From Methylobacterium sp. WL119 (lineage in GTDB: Bacteria > Pseudomonadota > Alphaproteobacteria > Rhizobiales > Beijerinckiaceae): DNA of 47,726 bases. The stretch's first letter is position 1. Every line of letters begins with the position of its first letter. Where the stretch lies: positions 1 through 47,726 of the forward strand of contig NZ_VRUU01000032.1 of assembly GCF_008039875.1 (NCBI RefSeq), given 5' to 3'. The position numbers and the translations under genes were made by a program. Under the pieces are notes generated by a model. That model worked only from the letters and a program-made list of their open reading frames with translations, was not told the DNA's origin and ran no database searches. Below are positions 18,063 to 26,035 of the stretch, in pieces.

Positions 18063-18392
18063 TCACGGGTCGGACTTCGGCCGATCGGAGCTCGGCCGGT
18101 CGATATGGCCGAGATCGCGCGCCGGATCGAGCCGGTCGCGCACGCGCTGCTTCAGGGCCTTCACGTCGGGGAAGCCGCCGTCGCGGGTCCGCTCCCAGAC
18201 CGTGTCGAGGCCGACGGTGATCGAGAAGGCGCCGCCGCTCGCCGGGATCAGCGCGACCTCGCCGAGGTCGTCGCGGAAGGTCGAGAGCAGTTCCTGCGCC
18301 ATCCAGGCGGCCCGCAGGAGCCAGTTGCACTGGGTACAATAGGTGATGGCAACGCGCGGCTTGTCCGCCGCAGCTTGAGGCGTGTCATCCAT
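18063..18392 (-). CDS. SelT/SelW/SelH family (Rdx-type) redox protein
   Basis: A 109-residue thioredoxin-like protein. The N-terminus has ITYCTQCNWLLRAAWMAQEL, the beta-CxxC-alpha motif of the Rdx family; where animal selenoproteins have CxxU this bacterial form has CTQC. GGAFSITVGLDTVWERTRDG and FPDVKALKQRVRDRL complete the family pattern. I start it at the ATG at 18392 rather than at the earlier 18428, because conservation begins there. The partner is unknown; the family is thought to act in thiol redox reactions. It is the first gene of a pair with the HWE kinase downstream, and is divergent from lemA. Confidence 0.88.
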   Translation of the reverse strand: MDDTPQAAADKPRVAITYCTQCNWLLRAAWMAQELLSTFRDDLGEVALIPASGGAFSITVGLDTVWERTRDGGFPDVKALKQRVRDRLDPARDLGHIDRPSSDRPKSDP

Positions 18393-18571
18393 GGGGCGCA
18401 CAGCGCACCGCGGCGATCGGCTTGTCAACCTCGACCGGCTCCGCCCGGACGAACGCGCGACGCATCGCGAACGCGCGGCGCGGCCCTTCTCCCGGCGGGT
18501 GCGGCACCCTATCTCACGTCGGCGTGATTACGGCCAAGCTGGGCCGGACGAGGCAGGCAGGAGTGGTGGAC

Positions 18572-19207
18572 ATGTCGTCGAGTGCGGACTTCGCAACGCC
18601 GCGGACCAGCCCGATCATCGCCCGCATCGCCGGTGCGCTGATCGCGATGCTGTTCGCGTCCTGCCTCTCCGGTTGCGGCGCGATCAACCGCGTGCCCACC
18701 CTGGAGGAGCAGGCGAAATCCTCCTGGAGCGAGGTGCAGAACCAGTACCAGCGCCGGGCCGACCTGATCCCGAACCTCGTCGAGACGGTGAAGGGCTACG
18801 CCAAGCAGGAGCAGGACACCCTGACCAAGGTGACCGAGGCCCGCGCCAACGCCACCAGCGTCAAGGTCGACGCCTCGACGATCACCGACCCGGCCAAGTT
18901 CAAGCAGTTCCAGGACGCGCAGAACCAGCTCAGCGGTGCGCTCGGGCGCCTGCTGGCCACGGTCGAAGCCTACCCCGACCTGAAGTCGAACCAGAACTTC
19001 CTGGCGCTGCAGTCGCAGCTCGAGGGCACCGAGAACCGGATCGCGGTGGCGCGGCGCGACTACATCGGCACGGTCCAGGCCTACAACACCGAGATCCGCA
19101 CCATTCCCGGCCGCTGGATCGCGGCGTGGTTCTACCCGGAATCGAAGCCGATGGAGACTTTCACGGCAACGCCCAATTCCGAGCGGGCGCCGAACGTGAA
19201 GTTCTAG
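18572..19207 (+). CDS. LemA family lipoprotein
   Basis: A 211-residue envelope protein. From the ATG at 18572 (preceded by GGTGG) it has a signal with lipobox LSGC, Cys35. The LemA domain then follows (VPTLEEQAKSSWSEVQNQYQ, RRADLIPNLVETVKGYAKQE, an ALGRLLATVEAYPDLKSNQN stretch and a C-terminal PGRWIAAWFYPESKPMETF). LemA proteins are helical bundles of unknown biochemical function. They are commonly encoded with TPM-domain proteins, as here, where two follow directly. The open frame continues upstream of 18572, but that part is non-conserved and Arg-rich. Confidence 0.93.
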   Translation: MSSSADFATPRTSPIIARIAGALIAMLFASCLSGCGAINRVPTLEEQAKSSWSEVQNQYQRRADLIPNLVETVKGYAKQEQDTLTKVTEARANATSVKVDASTITDPAKFKQFQDAQNQLSGALGRLLATVEAYPDLKSNQNFLALQSQLEGTENRIAVARRDYIGTVQAYNTEIRTIPGRWIAAWFYPESKPMETFTATPNSERAPNVKF

Positions 19208-19220
19208 GGATTTCTCGCGC

Positions 19221-20003
19221 ATGCGGCGCGGAGCGCTCAGGGCCTTCCCCCTCGTCCTCGCCCTCGTGGCCTGCGCCGGGCTGTGGACGGCTGCGGCGGC
19301 CGCGGAGCTGACCTTCCCGAAGCTGACCGGGCGCGTCGTCGACGCCGCCGGGATCCTCACCCCCGAGCAGCGCGGGACCCTGGAGGCCAAGCTCAAGGCC
19401 TACGAGGACAAGACCTCCGATCAGGTCGTCGTCGCGACGGTGCCGAACCTTCAGGGCACCACGATCGAGGATTACGCCAACCGCCTGTTCCGGGAGTGGA
19501 AGATCGGTCAGGCGAAGACCAACAACGGCGCCCTGCTGATCGTGGCGCCGACCGAGCGCAAGGTCCGCATCGAGGTCGGCTACGGCCTCGAAGGCGCCCT
19601 CACCGACGCCCTGTCCCGCGTCATCATCGCGAGCGCGATCACGCCGCGCTTCAAGGACGGCGACTTCGCCGGCGGGATCACCGCCGGCGTCGACGGCATG
19701 CTCTCGATCCTCTCGGGCGACGCCGAGGTCTGGCAGCGCAAGCCGAAGGTCCGGTCCGACGAGGTCGATCCGGCGCAGGTCGCGATCTTCATCGGCCTGT
19801 TCCTCCTCGTCCTGTTCGTGGCGTGGCGGATGAACCGCGGCGGCCGCGGGCGCGGCGGCGGCATCGTTTTTCTTCCCGGGCCGGGGACCGGCGGTTGGAG
19901 CGGCGGCACCTCGGGCGGGTTCGGCGGCGGCTTCTCCGATGGGGGCGGGTTCTCGGGCGGCGGCGGCTCGTCCGGCGGCGGAGGAGCCTCGGGTGATTGG
20001 TAG
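19221..20003 (+). CDS. TPM domain protein, YgcG-like
   Basis: A 260-residue membrane-anchored periplasmic protein. It has a signal peptide (residues 1-28, ending AAAA), a TPM domain (about 33-165; VDAAGILTPEQRGTLEAKL, IEVGYGLEGALTDALS), a transmembrane helix (about 190-208) and a tail of Gly and Ser with scattered Phe. The family includes plant TLP18.3, which acts in photosystem II repair and has phosphatase activity in vitro; in bacteria the role is unclear. It lies 13 bp after lemA and overlaps the next gene by 11 bp. Confidence 0.92.
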   Translation: MRRGALRAFPLVLALVACAGLWTAAAAAELTFPKLTGRVVDAAGILTPEQRGTLEAKLKAYEDKTSDQVVVATVPNLQGTTIEDYANRLFREWKIGQAKTNNGALLIVAPTERKVRIEVGYGLEGALTDALSRVIIASAITPRFKDGDFAGGITAGVDGMLSILSGDAEVWQRKPKVRSDEVDPAQVAIFIGLFLLVLFVAWRMNRGGRGRGGGIVFLPGPGTGGWSGGTSGGFGGGFSDGGGFSGGGGSSGGGGASGDW

Positions 20004-20619
20004 CCCCCTGCTCACGCCGGATGCCTGCGCACGGATCGAGCGAGCCGTCGGCCGCGCGGAGGCCGGCACCGCCGGCGAGATCGTGGTGATGGTGGCGGCC
20101 CGTGCCGGGCAGTACCGCTCGGTCGCCCACGTGGCGGCCCTCGTCGCCGGCCTGATCCTGCCCTGGCCGCTGCTGGTGCTGACCAGCTGGAGCACCGGAG
20201 CGATCCTGCTCGCGCAGGCCGCCCTCGTGGCGGCCCTCCTCGCGGCGGGCCTGTCGGAGCGGCTGCGCGTCGCCCTGACGCCGCGTCGTGTCCGGCGCTC
20301 GCGGGCTCGCGACGCCGCCCGCCGGGCGTTCTGGTCACGCGGGCTGGGGCGCACCCGCGGACGGACCGGGATCCTGCTCTACCTGTCGCTGGCCGAGCAT
20401 CATGCCGAGATCGTCGCCGACCAGGGCATCCTGGATCGCGTTGGCGCGGAGCACTGGACCGCGACGCTCGCCGACCTCACCACCGCTTTGCGCGAGGGCG
20501 AGGCGGAAGCCGGGCTTCTGCGCGCGGTTGAACGTATGGGAGCGGAGCTTGCGCGTCACGTGCCGGCCGGCCGCGGCGACCCGGACGAGCTGCCGAACCA
20601 CGTCATCGTCGTGGAATAG
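19993..20619 (+). CDS. Second TPM domain membrane protein (COG3762-like)
   Basis: A 208-residue protein starting at a GTG (19993) inside the end of the preceding gene, with GGAGGAG at correct spacing, so translation is coupled. The N-terminal part carries one half of a TPM domain (IERAVGRAEAGTAGEIVVMV). Two hydrophobic segments (about 45-88) interrupt it, and the TPM domain resumes with GRTGILLYLSLAEHHAEIVA and DQGILDRVGAEHWTATLADL. This split pattern is typical of the smaller TPM protein that accompanies YgcG and LemA. Function unknown; the three genes probably make one envelope complex (inference). Confidence 0.9.
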   Translation: MIGSPLLTPDACARIERAVGRAEAGTAGEIVVMVAARAGQYRSVAHVAALVAGLILPWPLLVLTSWSTGAILLAQAALVAALLAAGLSERLRVALTPRRVRRSRARDAARRAFWSRGLGRTRGRTGILLYLSLAEHHAEIVADQGILDRVGAEHWTATLADLTTALREGEAEAGLLRAVERMGAELARHVPAGRGDPDELPNHVIVVE

Positions 20620-20763
20620 GACCGCAGCGGTCCGGACGGTGGCGGGAAACGCTCCCCGCACCGCGACGAAGGCGACCGCCCGGCCGGGATACCGGAAGCG
20701 AATATCCGCTCACCCCCTCACCGTGAGAGTTGTGGGGATGAGAATCGAGGGGCCGGGCCGGTC

Positions 20764-21783
20764 CTAGCCGCCGGTGACGCTCATGTGACGCGGGACCGCG
20801 GCCGGGCGCTGGCGCTCGATGACGAAGTCGTGTCCCTTCGGCTTGCGCGAGATCGCCTCGACCACGGCCGCCGTCACGAGCGCGTCGTCGGGCGAGGCAC
20901 GCAGCGCCGCGCGGAGGTCCGCGGCGTCCTCCTGGCCGAGGCACATGTAGAGCTTGCCGGTGCAGGTCAGGCGCACGCGGTTGCAGCTCTCGCAGAAATT
21001 GTGGGTCAGCGGCGTGATGAAGCCGAGGCGCCCGCCGGTCTCCTCGACGCGGACGTAGCGGGCCGGGCCGCCGGTGCGGTCGGGCAGCGGCGTCATCGTG
21101 TAGCGGTGCTCGAGACGCGCGCGGGCGACCGAGAGCGGCAGGAACTGGTCGGTGCGGTCGCCGTCGACCTCGCCCAGCGGCATCACCTCGATCAGCGTCA
21201 TGTCCATGCCGAGGCCGTGGGCCCAGGCGATCATGTCGGCGATCTCGTCCTCGTTGACGCCCTTCAGCGCCACCGCGTTGATCTTCACCTTGATGCCGGC
21301 GGCCCGCGCCGCCGCGATGCCGTCGAGCACCACGGGCAGGTCGCCGCGGCGGGTGATCGCGCGGAACTTCTCCGGGTCGAGGGTATCGAGCGAGACGTTG
21401 ACTCGGCGGATGCCGAGCTCGGCGAGCTCGGCCGCGAAGCGCCCGAGCTGGGTGCCGTTGGTGGTGAGCGTCAGCTCGTCCAGCGCACCGGTGCCGAGAT
21501 GGCGGGACAGGCGGCGGAACAGGTGCATGATGTCGCGACGGACCAGCGGCTCGCCGCCGGTGATCCGCAGCTTGCGCACGCCGCGATCGATGAACACCCC
21601 GCAGAGCCGGTCGAGCTCTTCCAGCGTGAGCAGGTCGCGCTTGGGCAGGAAGTTCATCTCCTCCGACATGCAGTAGACGCAGCGCAGGTCGCAGCGGTCG
21701 GTCACGGAGATGCGCAGGTAGGTGATCGCCCGCTGGAACGGGTCGATCAGCGGCGCCGGCTGAACGTGGCTTTGATGGCCCAT
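20764..21783 (-). CDS. moaA: GTP 3',8-cyclase (molybdenum cofactor synthesis)
   Basis: A 339-residue radical SAM enzyme that, with MoaC, converts GTP to cyclic pyranopterin monophosphate. The SAM cluster motif is CDLRCVYC (C-x3-C-x2-C), and the second cluster is [12 protein letters not shown] followed by the third Cys in YMCL (C-x2-C-x13-C). The protein ends in Gly-Gly, needed for activity in MoaA. The ATG at 21783 begins the conserved part; the open frame continues upstream without conservation. It lies alone and divergent from the DUF971 gene. It supports molybdoenzymes such as the PaoABC complex encoded at 30,036-33,924. Confidence 0.96.
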   Translation of the reverse strand: MGHQSHVQPAPLIDPFQRAITYLRISVTDRCDLRCVYCMSEEMNFLPKRDLLTLEELDRLCGVFIDRGVRKLRITGGEPLVRRDIMHLFRRLSRHLGTGALDELTLTTNGTQLGRFAAELAELGIRRVNVSLDTLDPEKFRAITRRGDLPVVLDGIAAARAAGIKVKINAVALKGVNEDEIADMIAWAHGLGMDMTLIEVMPLGEVDGDRTDQFLPLSVARARLEHRYTMTPLPDRTGGPARYVRVEETGGRLGFITPLTHNFCESCNRVRLTCTGKLYMCLGQEDAADLRAALRASPDDALVTAAVVEAISRKPKGHDFVIERQRPAAVPRHMSVTGG

Positions 21784-21936
21784 GCGGGACTCTGAAGGCG
21801 GCGATGCAGTTTCCGCGCGGCGATCGGATGACGAACCTAGCATGGATGCGCATATGATGGGACGCAGGCCCGTGGGCAAGCGCGTGCAGGGACGCAGACG
21901 CGCCGCCGGCCTCAGAAGTTGCAAGGGAGTTCGACC

Positions 21937-22383
21937 GTGACCGAGGAACGCTGGCCGACCGAGATCCGGCTTTCGGGAGACAAGCGCGTGCTCAACATCG
22001 CCTTCGACGATGGTGGGCGCTACGCGCTGCCGGCGGAGTATCTGCGGGTGTCGAGCCCGTCGGCCGAGGTGCAGGGCCACTCGCCGGCCGAGCGCAAGGT
22101 GATCGGCGGCAAGCGCGCGGTCGCGATCCTCGAGATCCAGCCGGTCGGCAACTACGCGGTCAAGCTCGGCTTCGACGACATGCACGACACCGGCATCTTC
22201 GGCTGGGGCTACCTGCACGAGCTCGGCCGCGAGTACGACGCCCGCTGGTCGACCTACCTCAGCGAGCTGGCCGAGCGCGGCCTGGACCGGGAGACCGCGA
22301 AGGTCGCCCCGATCAAGGGGGGCTCCCCCAAGGACGCCGGCGCGAAGGGCGGATGCGGCGGCGGCGGGTGCGGCTGCCATTGA
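21937..22383 (+). CDS. DUF971 domain protein with Cys/Gly-rich C-terminal tail
   Basis: A 148-residue protein starting at the GTG at 21937, which has AAGGGAG seven bases upstream. Residues about 5-100 are a DUF971 (gamma-butyrobetaine hydroxylase N-terminal-like) domain: [39 protein letters not shown], and a [14 protein letters not shown] ending. DUF971 proteins cluster with iron-sulfur genes in many genomes. The last residues read [12 protein letters not shown], three cysteines and a terminal His in a glycine context, a plausible metal-binding tail. It stands divergent from moaA and convergent with the L,D-transpeptidase, with a shared terminator. Confidence 0.88.
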   Translation: MTEERWPTEIRLSGDKRVLNIAFDDGGRYALPAEYLRVSSPSAEVQGHSPAERKVIGGKRAVAILEIQPVGNYAVKLGFDDMHDTGIFGWGYLHELGREYDARWSTYLSELAERGLDRETAKVAPIKGGSPKDAGAKGGCGGGGCGCH

Positions 22384-22400
22384 AACCCGCCTGCGAAACG

Positions 22401-22433
22401 AGAAAGGCCGGCGTCTCCGCCGGCCTTTCTCGT
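22401..22433. terminator. Bidirectional terminator
   Basis: A 13-bp stem (AGAAAGGCCGGCG at 22401-22413 with its complement ending at 22430) has a loop of about four bases. The A-rich start and TTTCTCGTT end let it act on both strands, for the DUF971 gene and the convergent L,D-transpeptidase gene. Confidence 0.85.
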
Positions 22434-22470
22434 TCTGCAACCGTCCCGTTCCGGACCGGCGATCGGCCGA

Positions 22471-23130
22471 TCAGCGCTGGACGATGACTTTCGTGCCGAC
22501 CTTGGCGCGGGTGTAGAGGTCGATCACGTCCTCGTTGGCCATGCGGATGCAGCCCGAGGACACGGCGGTGCCGATGGTCTCCGGCTCGTTCGAGCCGTGG
22601 ATGCGGTAGATCGATCCGCCGAGATACATCGCGCGGGCGCCGAGCGGGTTCTCGATGCCGCCCTTCATGAAGCGCGGCAGGTCGGGGCGGCGGCGCAGCA
22701 TGGTCGCCGGCGGGCGCCAATCCGGCCATTCCTTCTTCATCGTGATGTTCTGCACGCCGCCCCAGGTGAAGCCGGGACGGCCGACGCCGACGCCGTAGCG
22801 CAGAGCCTCACCGTTGCCGAGGATGTAGTACAGGCGGCGCTCGGCGGTGGAGACGACAATGGTGCCGGCCGAGTACGGGCCGTTATAGGCCACGGTCTCG
22901 CGCGGAACCGCCGACATCTGCGGGACGGCGGAGGCCATCGGGTCGGCTGCGTTGAGCGAAGCGTTGGCCGTCGGGACCGCCACGGCCTGGACCGCCTGCG
23001 GGCGCACGCGCACCGACAGCGCGTTGTCCAGCGGCTGACGGGTCAACGGGTCGATCTCGTAGGCGAGTGCAGGCGCCGCCCAGGCGGCAGCCGCACAGAC
23101 GAGCCCGATCAGGGCGAAGTTACGACGCAT
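22471..23130 (-). CDS. L,D-transpeptidase (YkuD domain)
   Basis: A 219-residue exported enzyme. The signal peptide ends at ALA-YEID (about residue 23). The YkuD domain covers about 88-217, with GTIVVSTAERRLYYIL at its start and the catalytic motif HGSNEPETIGTAVSSGC (His178, Cys194) followed by IRMANEDV. It cross-links peptidoglycan stem peptides (3-3 links) or attaches proteins to them; in alphaproteobacteria paralogues are numerous. I use the ATG at 23130 (a TTG directly before it is less likely). It is a single-gene unit. Confidence 0.93.
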   Translation of the reverse strand: MRRNFALIGLVCAAAAWAAPALAYEIDPLTRQPLDNALSVRVRPQAVQAVAVPTANASLNAADPMASAVPQMSAVPRETVAYNGPYSAGTIVVSTAERRLYYILGNGEALRYGVGVGRPGFTWGGVQNITMKKEWPDWRPPATMLRRRPDLPRFMKGGIENPLGARAMYLGGSIYRIHGSNEPETIGTAVSSGCIRMANEDVIDLYTRAKVGTKVIVQR

Positions 23131-23489
23131 CAAGGCCTCTCAAAAGGCAGGCGAAAATTGTGGAGAACGCGGTGGACGACGCTTCAGCACGATGCCGTGC
23201 CAAGTCTCGCCAAGGGGTAAACGAGCACGGCCCAAAGCCAAGCCTGAAACCGCGCCGCACCATGGTTCGCGTCGCGCCGTGACACGGTGGCAACACTGTG
23301 GCAGCTTTGCCGTATCGGAGCGAGAACGTGGCCGGGTCGCGCACTGTGGATAACGAACGCTGAAACATCTTTTGCCGGCAGCTGCCGAATACGGCGACGG
23401 TGCGGCGGGATCGAGATGAGGACCTGCCGTGACGTGACGCGAACTGATCGTCATCCGGTCGAGCGCTGTCCTGGCCGCGACATCGCGCG

Positions 23490-23622
23490 GGCTTTGTAGT
23501 CTATTCGGCGCCATGCCCCGATACGGATGCCTGCCGCACCGGATAGGAGATCTTCGCCCGTATCCTGAGACCACGGGCCACCTTCCGAAGCGCGTTCCTC
23601 AAGATCGAGGACGCGCTTTTTC
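23490..23622 (+). ncRNA. Candidate structured small RNA with own terminator
   Basis: No convincing gene lies in the 516 bp between the L,D-transpeptidase start and the P450 stop, yet a good plus-strand terminator sits at 23588-23622. Upstream, GATACGG (23520-23526) pairs with CCGTATC (23558-23564), a flanking near-match pairs 23513-23519 with about 23573-23579, and TTCGG (23504-23508) can close with CCGAA (23585-23589). Together they form a nested long stem with a loop of about 30 bases. The 5' end is unknown and is placed near 23490 only because TTTGTAGTCTAT could be a -10 region. I do not recognise it as a known RNA family. Confidence 0.35.
23588..23622 (+). terminator. Intrinsic terminator with no gene upstream
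   Basis: Arms AAGCGCGTTCCTC (23588-23600) and GAGGACGCGCTT (23607-23618) pair with a single bulged base. A T-rich run follows (TTTTTCCTTTT from 23616). The run lies on the plus strand, so it does not end the minus-strand P450 gene, which lies to its right. Confidence 0.7.
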
Positions 23623-23646
23623 CTTTTCGGGAGGTCGATGCTTGGC

Positions 23647-25044
23647 TCAGCGCGGCTCGACCAGCACCGGCAGGCCGCCCTTCGGCTGCAGGCTGATCGC
23701 GCCGAACGGCACCACCGGCGCGTCGGAGGCGAGGCGGAAGCGGAAGCGGCGCCCGAGCACGGCGATCACGACCAGCATCTGCGTCAGCGCGAAGGATGCC
23801 CCGACGCAGACCCGCGGGCCGGTCGCGAACGGCAGGTAGGCGAGCCGCGGGCGGCCGACGCCATTGCCTTCCGTGAAGCGCTCGGGATCGAACAGGTCGG
23901 GATCGCGCCAGAGCTTTCGGTGCCGGTGCACGATCCACGGCATCACGGCGATGATCGCGCCGCGCCGGACCCGGTGGCCGCCGACGACGTCTCGCGCCGC
24001 GGCCTGCCGCAGGATGGCGGGGATCGGCGGATACAACCGCATCACCTCGTCGAGCACGCGGCGGGTATAGGGCAGCTTGTCCAGGGCGTCGGGGGTCGCG
24101 ACGCCGTCGGGCATCGCCGCGTCGAGCTCGGCATGGAAGCGGGCCTCGACGGCGGGATGCAGGGCGAGGAGGTACCAGATCCAGGTCAGCGCTCGCACGG
24201 AGGCCGCGCCGCCGGCGATCAGGCTCGCGGCCTCGTCGCGCACCTCCGCATCCGGCAGGCCTTCGCCGGTCTGCCGGTCGCGCCCGTGGGCGAGGCGCCA
24301 CAGCAGGTCGTGCGGGCCGGCGTAGTCCGGCCCTCGCCGTGCGGCGATCATCGCGTGCAGGTCGGCGTCGAGCAGCGGCAGGGCCGGGTCGCGGCGGCGG
24401 TGGATGAGGCGGTCCGCGAGCCAAGGCGGCTTCGGGATCAGGTCGATCAGCCGCGGCTTGTGCGGCACCTTCGAGAGCCAGCGCAGGATCGGCAACCCGG
24501 CGGGATCGCCGCCGGTGACCACCTGGTTCCACAGCAGCGTCGAGAGGCTTCCGACCGAGCGCTCGATATCGACCGGCGCGGTCGAGCCCTCGGCCGCGAC
24601 CGCGTCGGCGATGCGGCCGGCCAGTTCCAGCATCGCCGGGATGTCGGGACGGATCGAGCGCGGATCGATCGTCGGCGTCGCGACGCGGCGGTGCCGCCGC
24701 CAGACCTCGCCCTCGCTCGCCAGGGTGCCGGTGCGCAGATCGGTCTCGAACAGGCGGCGGATCGAGGTCACGCGGGGATAGTTGTCGAACCGGTCGATCA
24801 GCACGTGACGGATCGCGTCAGGATCGCTGACGAAGAGGACCTGCTGGCTCCAGTAGTTGCGCGGGACGATCAGGCGCTCGAACAGCTCGGCGTCGCAGGC
24901 CGCGAGCGAGTTGGTCGCGGCGGTCCTCAGGAAGGTCCAGGTCGGCAGCCGCCGGGCCGGACGCGGCGGCATGCCGGGAATCGGCGGATCGCCGGCCGCC
25001 GAAGCCGCCCGTTCCGCCACGTCGTCCGATACGCCGACCGCCAT
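23647..25044 (-). CDS. Cytochrome P450
   Basis: A 465-residue soluble P450 (no membrane anchor). The heme loop is FATGPRVCVG with ligand Cys413. The ExxR motif is EVMR, and FDPERF precedes the heme loop as usual. The I-helix segment reads LIAGGAASVRALTW, where most P450s have AGx(E/D)T(T/S): the acidic residue and the following threonine are both missing. That could mean an unusual oxygen-activation mechanism, a peroxygenase-like enzyme, or a divergent subfamily. The start is the ATG at 25044, which precedes the conserved PPIPGMPPRP; the frame remains open to 25137. No ferredoxin or reductase gene is adjacent. Substrate unknown. Confidence 0.93.
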   Translation of the reverse strand: MAVGVSDDVAERAASAAGDPPIPGMPPRPARRLPTWTFLRTAATNSLAACDAELFERLIVPRNYWSQQVLFVSDPDAIRHVLIDRFDNYPRVTSIRRLFETDLRTGTLASEGEVWRRHRRVATPTIDPRSIRPDIPAMLELAGRIADAVAAEGSTAPVDIERSVGSLSTLLWNQVVTGGDPAGLPILRWLSKVPHKPRLIDLIPKPPWLADRLIHRRRDPALPLLDADLHAMIAARRGPDYAGPHDLLWRLAHGRDRQTGEGLPDAEVRDEAASLIAGGAASVRALTWIWYLLALHPAVEARFHAELDAAMPDGVATPDALDKLPYTRRVLDEVMRLYPPIPAILRQAAARDVVGGHRVRRGAIIAVMPWIVHRHRKLWRDPDLFDPERFTEGNGVGRPRLAYLPFATGPRVCVGASFALTQMLVVIAVLGRRFRFRLASDAPVVPFGAISLQPKGGLPVLVEPR

Positions 25045-25180
25045 TGAACCCCGACCCGATTTCCGGGCCGGATGCTGCCGGACCGCCTCGCCTCGCCACG
25101 AGACGGCCCTCCCATGCCGATCCGAAGGTCGCGGCACAAGGCCTGATGCCGTGAGGCACCTACCGGTCCGGGTGTTCCGG

Positions 25181-26035
25181 TCAGGCGGCGTCGAGGCCGA
25201 GATCGATGATTGCGGCGCTGTGGGTGATCCAGCCGCAGGAGATCAGGTCGACCCCCGACGCAGCCACCGCGCCGATGGTCGCCGCGGTGATCCGGCCCGA
25301 GGCTTCCGAAAGCGCACGCCCGTCGATCATCGCCACCGCCCGGTTGAGCTGCTCCGGGTTCATGTTGTCGAGGAGCACCGCGTCGGCGCCGACCGAAAGC
25401 GCCTCCTGCAGCTGGTCGAGCGTGTCGACCTCGACCTCGATCTTGACGAGGTGCCCCGCCCGGGCGCGCGCCCCCTCGATCGCCGGGACGATGCCGCCGG
25501 CCACCGCCACGTGGTTGTCCTTGATCAACACCGCGTCGTCGAGGCCGAAGCGGTGATTCGAGCCGCCGCCGGCGCGCACCGCGTGCTTCTCCAGCGCGCG
25601 CAGGCCCGGCGTGGTCTTGCGGGTACAGACGATTGAGGCCTTGCCGTGCGGCCGCGCCGCCTCGACGAGCCCTGCCGTGGCGGTCGCGACGCCCGACATC
25701 CGGCAGAGCAGGTTCAGCGCGACGCGCTCGGCGGTGAGGATCGCGCGGGCCGGCCCTGACAGCCGGATCACCACGTCGCCGGGCGCGACGCGGGCGCCGT
25801 CGCCGCGCTCGACCACGGCCCGCACCGCCGGATCGATCAGGGCGAAGGCGATCACCGCGGCGTCGACGCCGGAGATCACGCCGTCCTGGCGGGCGGCGAT
25901 GACGCCGTCCAGGCGTGCGTCCGGCGGCACGATCGCATCGGTGGTGATGTCGCCGGCGCGGCCCAGATCCTCGAGCAGCGCGCCGCGGACGATCGGCTCC
26001 ACGAGGAGCCGCGGCAGGGGCAGGATATCGCTCAT
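25181..26035 (-). CDS. nadC: Nicotinate-nucleotide diphosphorylase (carboxylating)
   Basis: A 284-residue quinolinate phosphoribosyltransferase, the last step of the de novo route to NaMN. Motifs: EDLGRAGDITTDAIVP at the N-terminus, RMSGVATATAGLV, CTRKTTPGLRALEKHAVRAG (the basic PRPP/quinolinate site), HRFGLDDAVLIKDNH, and KIEVEVDTLDQ followed by LLDNM. Full length. Its ATG overlaps the nadB stop by ATGA. It is the third gene of nadA-nadB-nadC. Confidence 0.96.
   Translation of the reverse strand: MSDILPLPRLLVEPIVRGALLEDLGRAGDITTDAIVPPDARLDGVIAARQDGVISGVDAAVIAFALIDPAVRAVVERGDGARVAPGDVVIRLSGPARAILTAERVALNLLCRMSGVATATAGLVEAARPHGKASIVCTRKTTPGLRALEKHAVRAGGGSNHRFGLDDAVLIKDNHVAVAGGIVPAIEGARARAGHLVKIEVEVDTLDQLQEALSVGADAVLLDNMNPEQLNRAVAMIDGRALSEASGRITAATIGAVAASGVDLISCGWITHSAAIIDLGLDAA

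Noticed and set aside
21784..21936. Molybdenum cofactor riboswitch before moaA
   Set aside because: The intergenic region is short and shows no extended conserved stem structure.
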